DNA from: Telmatactis stephensoni
Lineage: Eukaryota; Cnidaria; Anthozoa; Actiniaria; Isophelliidae
Assembly (NCBI GenBank): GCA_029948255.1
Contig: JALIZF010001882.1
Span: 558,001 to 622,000 of the forward strand
Direction: 5' to 3'
DNA length: 64,000 bases
In this document: piece by piece, positions 12,452 to 24,400 of the stretch
Layout: every line of letters starts with the position of its first letter
Numbering within the stretch: position 1 is the stretch's first letter
Made by a program: the position numbers and the translations under genes
The notes under the pieces: generated by a model
Databases searched by the model: none
What the model was told of the DNA's origin: nothing
Seen by the model: the letters and a program-made list of their open reading frames with translations, nothing else

Positions 12452-15400
12452 GTAAGTAGTATTCCAGGACTTGAATTCTAACTGTAGGATCAGCAGATCC
12501 AGGAAGTCCTATACTACATTGTAAATTAGGGGATGCAGCATTATAGAAAATGGTACATAACTATCCAGAGGATATTTTAGAAAAGCACGAAGAAGAAAAG
12601 GGCCCACAGCCATCTCAGAAGTGGGTATGCACCCTCTATACCCCTCCCCCAAATAAAATAGAATAAAATAAAACAAATAACTGTTTATTTAAGTGTCCAA
12701 GTCTTCTGGCACTTGCACCCTAACTGGGGGACACTATACTCTCACACACACTACTGTACCTCTACATTAAATATTTTGCAAATAATCACTCGACTCACAT
12801 GTTGATTTTTGCTGAGGGAGGAAAAACCAGAGAACCTGGAGAAAAACCCTTGTGGCATAGTAGAGAACAACACATCAAACAAACTCAATTCACATATGAT
12901 CCAGGTGCTCGAGCTGGGACTCGAACTCGGACCATAGCTGTGAAAGGCCAGTGTTTTAACTGCTCGGCCAACCATACCACCCATAAAATGTGCAGCTAGA
13001 GTTTCACAAAATGCGTGTAACTTACAAAATGCTCTTAAGTACTAACTTGCTGACCAGTGTATTTAATAAGGTACACATCAGCCTTTTGACTGCGTTTATC
13101 AACCTGCTTTATTGATTGATTGATTGGGGTGTTTCACAAATTAGATTCATAAGTGTAAGTACTGCCAGTGTAAGTGTAAGTACTGCCAGTAAGTGTAAGT
13201 ACTGCCAGTAAGTGTAAGTACTGCCAGTAAGTGTACAGTACTGCCAGTAAGTGTAAGTACTGCCAGTAAGTGTAAGTACTGCCAGTAAGTGTAAGTACTG
13301 CCAGTAAGTGTAAGTACTGCCAGTAAGTGTAAGTATTGCCAGTAAGTGTAAGTACTGCCAGTAAGTGTCAGTACTGCCAGTAAGTGTCAGTACTGCCAGT
13401 AAGTGTAAGTACTGCCAGTAAGTGTAAGTACTGCCAGTAAGTGTAAGTACTGCCAGTAAGTGTAAGTACCGCCAGTAAGTGTAAGTACCGCCAGTAAGTG
13501 TCAGTACTGCCAGTAAGTGTAAGTACTGCCAGTAAGTGTAAGTACTGCCAGTAAGTGTAAGTATTGCCAGTAAGTGTAAGTACTGCCAGTAAGTGTAAGT
13601 ACTGCCAGTAAGTGTAAGTACTGCCAGTAAGTGTAAGTACTGCCAGTAAGTGTAAGTATTGCCAGTAAGTGTAAGTACTGCCAGTAAGACAGTGTAAGTA
13701 CTGCCAGTAAGTGTCAGTACTGCCAGTAAGTGTAAGTACTGCCAGTAAGTGTAAGTACTGCCAGTTAGTGTAAGTACTGCCAGTAAGTGTAAGTACTGCC
13801 AGTAAGTGTAAGTACTGACAGTAAGTGTAAGTACTGACAGTAAGTGTAAGTACTGCCAGTAAGTGTCAGTACTGCCAGTAAGTGTAAGTACTGCCAGTAA
13901 GTGTAAGTACTGCCAGTAAGTGTAAGTACTGCCAGTAAGTGTAAGTACTGCCAGTAAGTGTAAGTACTGCCAGTAAGTGTAAGTACTGCCAGTAAGTGTA
14001 AGTACTGCCAGTAAGTGTAAGTACTGCCAGTAAGTGTAAGTACTGCCAGTAAGTGTAAGTACTGCCAGTAAGTGTAAGTACTGCCAGTAAGTGTAAGTAC
14101 TGCCAGTAAGTGTAAGTACTGCCAGTAAGTGTCAGTACTGCCAGTAAGTGTCAGTACTGCCAGTAAGTGTAAGTACTGCCAGTAAGTGTTAAGTACTGTT
14201 GGTAAGTGTAAGTACTGCCAGTAAGTGTCAGTATTGCCAGTAAGTGTAAGTACTGCCAGTAAGTGTAAGTACTGCCAGTAAGTGTAAGTACTGCCAGTAA
14301 GTGTAAGTACTGCCAGTAAGTGTAAGTACTGCCAGTAAGTGTTAAGTACTGTTGGTAAGTGTAAGTACTGCCAGTAAGTGTCAGTACTGCCAGTAAGTGT
14401 AGGTACTGCCAGTAAGTGTAAGTACTGCCAGTAAGTGTAAGTACTGCCAGTAAGTGTAAGTACTGCCAGTAAGTGTAAGTACTGCCAGTAAGTGTAAGTA
14501 CTGCTTGTTGCTGGAACTTTTGATAGCCCTGTATTACTGACATGTAATTGATGGAGCTAATGTGGTGTCCCTACATTGTCCCTACCTTCATAGGTAAAGC
14601 TCATAAAATAAAAATTTAAATTTTATAAGTATTGAGAGTTTGATTATCTTTATTTTACATTTTAAGGAAAAGCAAACAAAGAGAACAAATTCATAGGTAG
14701 ACTTAGCAACACCTCTCCCCAAGTACCAGCACCAACAAAGGAGAATGACCTGACTGCCTTCCGCAAGTCACTACCAATATCTACACAGAGAAGTGAGATA
14801 TTGGAAGCCATTAGAGAAAATCAAGTAAGTAAAATAGAAAATGTTATTTAATTTAAATGAACCAATATACTAGGCTTTGTTTAAACTTAGCCTCTTTGTC
14901 ACCATTTCTTTCCATTGTCTCATCTTTATGTGGGCTCCCTGTGGTTATCTGTATGGTGGACTTCCTGTGGTTATCTGTATGGTGGGCTCCCTGTGCTTAT
15001 CTGTATGGTTCCTTTGGACAGTCAACAAAGGGATCCCATGTATGAATAGTTTTGAGGCACACCAACAGTTACTTTCCATGCTGACGAAAATATCTTGAAA
15101 GAACTAATTACTGCAAATACCTTCAGTTGGTAATATCAATGAGTATATCTTGGAGGTTAGCCTCCTACACAGGTGTTTTTAGTCTTGCTCCAGTAAATTT
15201 CCCTCAAGGTTAGATATTGAGGATGTCATGAAGACTATGATATCTGAATGAAATGAAAATAGGAATAGGAATATCTTATTTCAAATGATGTGGATAGCAA
15301 AAAGGGGATGGGAGGGATGGGATACATGGAGGGATGGATAGATGGGATGGTGGAGGAAGTGAGAAATGGATACATGTATAATGGATGGAGGTACAAATAG

Positions 15401-18400
15401 ATATGGGATGGGATGAGTGTATGAGAGAGAAATGAGAGGGAGGGATGGTATTGCATGTGATTATGGATGAAAGGATGGGATAATGGATTGTTTAACTGAT
15501 TGTTACCTTATTAAAACTTTTTTCTTCAGGTTGTTATGATTTCTGGAGAAACAGGATCTGGAAAGACAACTCAGGTTAAATGAACTAAGATCTGTATATA
15601 AATGTAATTGATGTTTCATCCAGTTCTCATATCTGTACAAAAACATTTTCAAAATTTCAGGTGACACAGTTTATACTAGAGAGTGCCTCAGCTGAATCCA
15701 AGCCATGTCGCATTATTTGTACTCAACCAAGAAGAATATCAGCTTTGTCTGTTGCTGAAAGAGTAGCAGTAGAAAGAGGAGAGAAGATAGGTCAAGCAGT
15801 TGGATATCAAATCAGGCTTGAAAGCAGGATCTCCCCAAGGACTGTTCTGACCTACTGTACCAGTGGTGTTTTGTTAAGAACTTTGATGCAGGGAGATGAT
15901 TCACTGTCATATGTTACTCATGTTATTGTGGTAAGTGTCTTTTTAAAGATTTACAGATCACACACAGAAGCAAACAGCTGAATGATAATTGAATATTCAG
16001 GAAATGATTGAATGATGTAAATGAATGCAAATAAATGGATTGGATGGGAGGGAGGGGTAGGAAGAAGGAAGGAACAAGGGAAGGAAGGAATGAAGGATGG
16101 AAGGGAGGAAGGAAGAAAGGAAGGATGGATGGGAAGAAGGAAGGGAGGGAGGGAGGAGGGAAAGGAAACAAAGGGAAGGGAGGAAGGATAGCAAGGAAGA
16201 GAGGAAGAAGGGAATGGAATAAGGGAAGGTGCAAGAGTGAAGCTTTGGCAGACCTCAGAGGGATAGATGAGAGAATTATGCTGAAAAATGTTATTTGTAG
16301 AAATGTTTGTGATCAATCCACTCAAAAAGTTAAATTTTAATTCTAGGATGAGATACACGAGAGAGACAGATTTGCAGACTTTTTGCTCATCTCTCTACGA
16401 GATATAATTGCTGTCAACAAGAAGATCAAACTGATTCTTATGAGTGCTGCATTGGATATCAACTTGTTTGTGGAGTACTTTGGAAATTGTCCTGTAATCC
16501 ATGGTAGGCAACATTATATGTAATGTGTATGCAATGATTAAGAATCATTAATATGTATCATCATCATCATCATCATCACCGTGCTGCATTGGATATCAAC
16601 TTGTTTGTGAAGTACTTTGGAAATTGTCCTGTAATCCATGGTAGGCCACATTACATGTGTATGTAATGTGTATGCAATGATTAAGAATCATTATAAATAT
16701 GTATAAGTATCATCATCATCATCATCATCATCACCTTCATCTGGCCTCAGCCAAGACACAACAATAACAAGTCATTTCTATATTGTTTGTTTGATATAAT
16801 TGTAGTTCCTGGTAGGTGCTTTGATGTCAAAGAAGTTTTCCTAGAGGATGTCCTTGGCTTGTAAGTAGACGTGTACACTGTAGTTTTTCAACAACACAAT
16901 ATTGCATGCACCAGAAATGATTGAGATTTGAGAATTTTTTATTTATTCCCAGAACTGGATATCAGAATAAAGCAATGCAGAAACACTTCAAAGAAGAAGG
17001 AAAAGGTAGAGTGTATCTACAGTTGATCAGTTGTCTGTATTACATATACACTATATGTGTGTGAATGACAAATTTGAAAGGTTGTAATAGAAAAAAAAAG
17101 AAAGGGGAAGGAGCAAAACCTTTCTAAATTGAAGAAATGATGAAATGGGAAATGGTGAGAGGAGTTACATGTATACCATGTATACTGTGATTAATGTTTA
17201 TGATTGTTATTTCCAGTTGCTCCTGTATCAGCGCAGGCTGTCAAGGATATCCAAGAAAGTTTGGTGTCATCTAAGACTGAGTCTGCTAGTGATAGTACCA
17301 GCAAAGGTCAAAGTGACAATGAGATTGGTAGGTGACTGTACTGAGATGGCTTTCCATTACAAAGAAAATTTGGTGTCTTTCTTTGAGAGGACTCTGCCTC
17401 AAAGCTGTCTGCCTTAGGCATGTGTTTGTCATAAAGATGTTCTTGTTAAAGGTGGTGTTACATGAGACAACATGCAGCAATGATTTTTGTGCAACAATGT
17501 TGTGTGGCATGTTGTCCTCATATTATGCTTCAAGTGTTTTTGCTTTTTTCTTCAGAACAAGGTGCTGTCTCTAGCCCTACTCAAGATGAATCACAATTTG
17601 TCATTGAAGATGTTCTTCCAGGAGATGTTGCTATATTACTTGCTGAGGATGATGTCACTGATGACATCACTGATGAGGTCATTGCTGATGATGACATCAT
17701 TGAAGATGAAATTTGTGATGATGATGATGCAACAGGAGACAATGCTACTGATGTCACAACTGATGATGCCACAGATGATGTAACGACAGATGATGCCACT
17801 GATGTCAATGATGATGATGATGCTAATGGTGGTTATGATGGTAATGATGAAGGAGAAGATGTTCTGCTGGATGTTGATGATGATGATGATATTGAAGTGA
17901 AGGAGATTACCAAAGATACAGAAAATGTCAGTCTCAACAACCAGAATTCTGTAAATGATCAAGATGAGGTACAGTATATATAATAGTTGTTATTACTTTT
18001 GGTTTGAAATTTTGAGCTTACATATAACTGCTTTAATTATATTGAGCTGATAAATAACTGCAGTACTGTAGTACTAAATAGAGTAGATTTCGTATGACTG
18101 TGAAAATGGTGCCACACCGGTAGGAATTTCAAATGTATTTATAGACATCCCGGCACTGACACAGACACGGCATGATGCAGTCTGTTTCACACTTATACGA
18201 AAACTGCTTTAACTGCAGTACAGTACTAGTGCAGATTAGTGCAAATTTCGTATGACTGTGAAAATGGTGCCACATGGTCACAGCACAGTTACAGTTGTAG
18301 GAATTTGGAATGTATTTATAGACATCACAGCACTGACACAGACACGGCATGATGCAGTCTGTTTCACACTCCTACGAAAACTGCTTTAACTGCAGTACAG

Positions 18401-21400
18401 TACTAACAGTACAGATTTCGTATGAGTGTGAAAAGGTTGTGGCACGGTTACAGCACGTTTGCGGCACGGTTACAACAGAATTTTCAAATATGTTTTGATA
18501 GGAACACAGCACTGACATGGTCACGGCACGGCGCAGTCCTTTTCGCACTCATACGAAATCTGCACTAACAGTAAATGATTACATGTACATACAGTCATGT
18601 AATTGCCTTGTCAGAAAGCTTTCCATCTTGTTATGCTAGGATGAAGATGATGAAGATGTCTACCTTAGAAAAGAAATGGATGAAAGTATCTCAGATGCTT
18701 GGCTCAATGTAAGTTAGTACTTTTTACTTCTGCAATGAGACATTGCAGTATTACAGTGTACGTTGGTGGATATGTATGTAGTTTACAAGCAATAATTTCA
18801 ATGGTTAAATGTCAATCAGAAAGATATTAGATGTGTGTGTGTATAATTGATGTTCTATGAAGCATCTAATGACTTGGAAAGAAACTGAGCTGCAGATGGT
18901 GTAAGAGCCTATTAACCAAGGTTGTAAGAATCTAACCATTGAGTTACTGGATCTTCCATGATGAACACGGTTGTTACTGTATGTATATGTGTGTGAACAC
19001 AGGATCACTTGGGGCAAACGTTTCTGTCAGCTTTTTTACCTCTCTTGTAATTGATAATGACTATTCATTGGGTTCTGTGCTTTCCAGGGTAGTGATGATT
19101 CGTTTGTTCAGATTCTTCATCTCATTATGAATGAAAACATCAGTGGTAAGCTAATGCTGTAGATAAATAAGATGTATTAGATATTAAAATATATAGTATC
19201 ATTGCATGTAATATTGAAATGATTGAAGAAGTGCCACTCAAAATGACATGTGTTGTTTTCAAAAATAACTAAACTTTAATATTTAGCTTATAATGAATTT
19301 TTTTGGACCTTTGTCTCTTCTGAATGATGTTTACTCAATGTCAGAGTAAACTATCAGAAAAGTCACTTTTGCCATTTTCATTGGAAGCCCTTCAATTATT
19401 GATCTCTAATTCTAACTATATTTGATGACTTCCTTTTATAGTTGACTACCAGCATTCAGAAACCCAAGTAACAGCCTTGATGGTTGCGTCAGGGCGTGGC
19501 TGTACAGGGGTTGTGGAACAGTTGATCTTACTTGGTGCTAACCCAAACATCAAGGATCCCAAAAATGGATGGTACTGTTTTTATACCATAAATGTGTCAT
19601 TTCATAACATATGTAAACTTCACCATGGATAGAATAAGGAATTCCCAAGGGGGAGGGGGAAGCCCAGAATTGCAGTTTGCATGGAGGAAAAATCAGAAAC
19701 TCCAGAGGGGTGTGATTCCATTTTTAAATTCTCTCCATGGTTGGGTATGGATATTTTCTGGAACCACACATTCTTAGGCTTTGTTTACACTAAATCTGGA
19801 TAAATTTATAGTGCTTTATGTACAGAATGTTAAATGTATGACTGTGTACAATCATGTAGTCGTAGTGGGTGTTGAGTGATTGTCACTGAAAAGCCCCTTG
19901 AGGGTTTTGTTGTTGAAAATATCTACTGTGTATCTACATAAATTTATGTCCATCTAAGTTCACTTCAAAATACAAGCTAATGTTTTAAACTGTTATTCAT
20001 TTTTGCACTTTAGGACAGCACTTGATTGGGCCAAAAAATGGCAGCACACAGAAGTTATGGAGATGCTAGAGTCTTACATGTATGTTACTATTCTCATATA
20101 CGAATTCTGATCTTTTATAGGCACCACACCCAGAAGTATAGTTTGTGAATTAGATAATGATAGGCCATTTGCATTAGCCAGTGACATGGTGCAAAATCTC
20201 TATTAAATACTGGATTACAAAACACTGTGAAACAAGAGGACTTTAGCCTGTCAAGCTTGACTTGTCTTAATGCTTCAGTTCTCACAGCGCAACTATTTTA
20301 CCATTCAGCATAGTGGATTTGTACCATGTGACTGCAGAAATGCAAAGGACCCATTTCAAATACATTACAAATACAATAACATTTTGTATTTTACAATTCT
20401 AGTACATCACCTCAAGTGTCCTACAGCAAAGATCTATCTCTTGAGAAACAGTCTACAGAGCTGAGTGACGAAATGAAGGAACTTCTTGCTGTTTATCACA
20501 AGACTTTTGATGATGATAGGGTGAGCAGTGAAACAACAACACCTCAAGTTACTGTTGGTTGCTGTAACAGCACAATAAGCAATAAGTCTTGGGGGAACTG
20601 GTGGAATGCTATTGATAACTGTGTGTTCATAGCCAAGAAATTCCACACAACAATTTGATAACACTGTGTTGTCCATTAATTCATGACCAGTCACAGTTGA
20701 TATCACCAAATCTCTGACAGTTATGTATCTTCTTTAGCAGTGATAATACATGTTAAGTGGCAGGTCTCTTGAGGGGTTGGGAATGGAACACTGGGGAATG
20801 CCCTTGTGTGATAAGCATGGATTTGACATGCCACAAGACACCATTATCTTAAATAATTATTCTTTTCCATTTTCTAGGTGGACCTGGACTTAATTGTTAG
20901 TATTTTGAATTATATTTGCTCTCTTGGTAAACAAGGTAAGATAAAGCTAAGAACCTGAGTGTGTATTTTACTGGCCAGCAATCTAATGAAAAATTAAAGG
21001 TGACAAAGGACTACAAAATGGGGAAAGAGGGGAATTGATGCTTCCAGTACCCTTCCCTTTCCCATACCTTTCTCACTGCACCATTGCATACCTTTCCCAT
21101 TTCTTTCTTGACCTTAATTTTGCATCCATTTTGAATATTGTATATAATTTCAGTTTGCATATACACGTATTATATAAGCCATTGTTGGATTATTTGCAGG
21201 TTCTGTGTTAGTGTTTCTACCAGGATACGATGAGATTATTACCCTTAGAGACAGACTGAGTAGCCACAGTGAATATGGAAATGGCCATCGGTAAGTATCA
21301 ATACCAACAAACACCACTGTCATCATCATCATTATCATCATCATCATCATCATCATCTTGGTCTTCATCGTCATTGTTTAGTCTACATTGTACCACCATC

Positions 21401-24400
21401 TGAACTACTGTCTCCAATCATTTTCCAAATGTTAGAGCAGATTTCGTATGACTGGGAAAATGACACGGTCACTGCACGGTACGGTTACGGCAGGAATTTT
21501 GAATGTTATTATAGACATTACGGTACTAATACAGTCACTGTACGGCACGTGGCCACTCATACGGTAACTGCTCTATGATATCTTCCAGTAGTAATAACAA
21601 AATCCCATTTATCTTTCAGTTATCAGTTGTTTACTCTTCATTCATCAATGCAGCCATCAGAACAACGAAAGGTAATTATATCTAGGTTAATATTAATGGT
21701 ATACAATGTCAGTTTCTCCTGCTAGGAGACAGAATTAGCAAACACTAAGCGACATGAAAAGGAGGCCGTGTTCTTTGACAAATAATGTTCAAAGTCATTC
21801 TAAACAATGTGACTATTAACATCACCAAGATGAAGAGGATGCTGCAGCAATTGAAATCCATCATGAACACGCATGACATCACAATGTTTTCATTGTAGTC
21901 ATGCAGTGAATTACTGTGACATATTCGTCATTTTATGTTGCCTCCCATTTGCTAAATCTCTCTAAGACCCCGATCAAACGAGGACGCAAGAAGGCGCAAG
22001 TTAACGCAAGGTTTGACTTGCGGCTTACTCGTCTCGTTTGAATACCGCAAGTCAACGTAAGTTTTTCAAAAACTTTCAATAAAAATCAGCTACCTGAAGG
22101 ACAAGGAGAAAATCAGATTATTTTTTGTTTGAACTATTTGTGAGAGAGGAAATGTGTAGAAGTTCGGACTAAAAATCGTCATTTTATGTTGTCTCCCATT
22201 TGCTAAATCTCTCTAACGCCCCTATCAAACGAGGACGCAAGGAGGCACAAGTTAACGCAAGTTTTCACTTGCGACTTGCTCGTCCCGTTTGAATACCGCT
22301 TATAATTAACACAAGTCAACGTAAGTTTTTTAAAACTTTCAATAAAAATCAGCTACTTGAATGACAAAGAGAAAATCAGTTTTGTTTTGTTTGAACTATT
22401 TGTGAGAGAGGCAACGTGTAGAAGTTTTGACTAAAAAAAACCCAAGAGAAATAATTTGCGAAGTCTAGTGCGGTCACCGTTCAAACGAGCTAAGCTTGGC
22501 ATTGACTTGCGATCAGATTTGAGCACGCTCAAACTGCTCGCAAGTCCTCACAAGTCGATGCAAGTAGCCGCAAGTCGATGTGAGTTGGTGGTCAAACGAA
22601 GGCGCAAGTCAAAACTTGCGTCGAGTTGAGCGTCCTTGCGTTCTCGTTTGATCCGGGCCTAACCTTTATTTGCTTTAGGTTTTCAGAAAAGTACCATCCA
22701 CTGTACGCAAAATTGTAAGTTAAACAAATTGTAATTTTATCTTATGCACATTTCTTGTTTTTGAATAAGTTTTTTTCATTTTAAAGAAAGAAAAGATACT
22801 TTAACACTTGTAGACGTTCATCCAGGCGAAAAAATGGCAGAATGCAGCGACAAAATAATGAAATCTGTTCTAAACATCCTTCCCAAATTTTGATGGCAAT
22901 TTTAGATAACAAGACGACAGACTTGAGTTTATAACAAAACATGTTTCGGCATCCTTATAAAGTAAAGTAAAGTAAAGCGACCATATTTAACGTCGATAAC
23001 TCGTAACAGTAATTCAACTGACAAACCTGAGGTCGACGGTGCGCTCATTTTACTCCCCTCTCTCCATCAGTGCTCCGTTTTTGGGGTATTTAAAGCTAAT
23101 CAAAGCTACACAGATTGGAAAGAAGTCGAAACAAGGATGTGAGGTCTGCCTGGGGATCGAACTCGGGACCTCTCGCACCGAAGGCCGCGCACTAACCAAC
23201 TGTGCCATCCTTGCTCCTTATGCCATCTTCAGTCAGTTGTATAAGATAATTACAATAGAAGAGCTTATATTTGATGCCAATTTATTTCTTCATTTTTAGA
23301 TTATATCCACAAACATTGCTGAAACCAGCGTCACTATTGATGATGTAGTTTTTGTCATAGACTCAGGAAAAGTTAAAGAGGTGAGTTTACTCATAAAAAA
23401 TGGCTATTAAAATTCACGTGAATTCAATATTTTCAAGATGTTTTATAAGAATTTGTTGAGGATGTCATGACGATTAATTTTTGCAGAAATCATTTGATGC
23501 CTTGACTTCAGTATCTACGTTACATCCGGTTTGGATATCTAAAGCTAGTGCAATACAGAGGAAAGGAAGGTAAGGGAACATCCTTGATTTTTACAACACT
23601 TGATACTAATCTCGCGATCTGATTGGTTGATTAGAGTGTGTCAATAAGAGGACAGACACACTGCTGACGCGTTTCGGCGCGCGCTCGTTCTGTTGCCCCG
23701 TATGAAAAGGATTTTTTAACTTTTAGAATGGAATAGTTTTTTTATTAGCTTCTGTATACTTTACAGTATATTATTATTTTATCTCAAATAATTGTTGTAA
23801 AAAACGAATCGAAGATGGTTTTGAGTTGTCTGTCCTCTTATTGACACACTCTTGACGCCATAAAATGTTCAAAACTTTGCAGTTTTTATGACGTCAAGAG
23901 TGTGTTAATAAGAGGACAGACAAAAAATGTGATTTTCAAAGGCTTTTCCAGCATGGCCTATTCTTCCTGTTTCGTTTGGTATCCCGTTCACTAGTCACTG
24001 ATTTATTTATATCCTTCTCTCTATCAATTTCCCATTCATTTCGTTAATATAATCAGTTTTTAACTCGTGGATTGTAAATCAGCAAGCTATTGCGGTGGGG
24101 TGCAGATATGCAAATGTGTCACTCTCGTGGACTCACTTACTCACTCACTCACTCGAGTATCATTGTAAACTTTTATTTCTATCTTATCAAGGGCTGGTCG
24201 CTGTTCACCAGGAGTGTGTTTTCATCTGTACAGTCGCGTTCGTTATGAAAGTTTTCAGGCTTATCAAGTACCCGAGATGTTACGTACACCTCTACAGGTA
24301 AACAACATTGTGTACTTTGCATGATTTCACTTTTCTGAGACTATGTTCGCACTAATTGGGGATAAATTTGAAAGCACTTTTTTGTTCGCTACCTCAGACG

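Larger units (their letters stand above)
12452..14666 (+). other. YTHDC2 intron 3, holding a SINE-like copy and a large minisatellite
   Basis: A 2.2-kb intron with no coding potential in frame with YTHDC2. It contains the family 2 SINE-like copy and the 19-bp minisatellite described separately. Confidence 0.85.
14667..17005 (+). other. YTHDC2: YTHDC2 exons 4-9: first RecA lobe of the DEAH-type helicase
   Basis: Exons 14667-14824, 15530-15574, 15661-15930, 16347-16503, 16806-16860 and 16953-17005. Exon 5 is only 45 nt and encodes Walker A as [11 protein letters not shown] (P-loop at about residues 194-201). Exon 6 carries motif Ia ([17 protein letters not shown]) and motif Ib. Exon 7 opens with the Walker B box DEIHERD (from residue 294), so the helicase is DEIH rather than DEAH, followed by motif III as MSAALD (about 326-328). 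These residues bind and hydrolyse ATP to drive 3'-5' RNA unwinding. Exon 5 ends in a weak donor (GTTAAA). Confidence 0.93.
20878..24297 (+). other. YTHDC2: YTHDC2 exons 17-23: second RecA lobe
   Basis: Exons 20878-20935, 21200-21290, 21620-21671, 22679-22714, 23300-23380, 23487-23569 and 24192-24297. Motif IV is [11 protein letters not shown] (exon 18), motif [21 protein letters not shown] (exon 21) and motif [14 protein letters not shown], split across exons 22/23 and containing the arginine fingers. All helicase motifs are intact, so the enzyme is predicted active. Introns here carry several MITE-like and SINE-like insertions. Confidence 0.92.

Noticed and set aside
13151..14504. CRISPR-like repeat array
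   Set aside because: Units are head to tail with no unique spacers, in an intron of an animal gene.
14151..14543. 130-residue antisense open frame with [23 protein letters not shown] repeats
   Set aside because: It is the 19-bp minisatellite read in a frame without stops; 19 is not a multiple of three, so it cycles frames, and no start context or homology is visible.
15923..16358. Long minus-strand open frames of Ser/Pro/Leu
   Set aside because: Purine-tract artefact in YTHDC2 intron 6.
17581..17962. Minus-strand open frames opposite the acidic exon
   Set aside because: Shadows of the GATGAT repeats of YTHDC2 exon 11.
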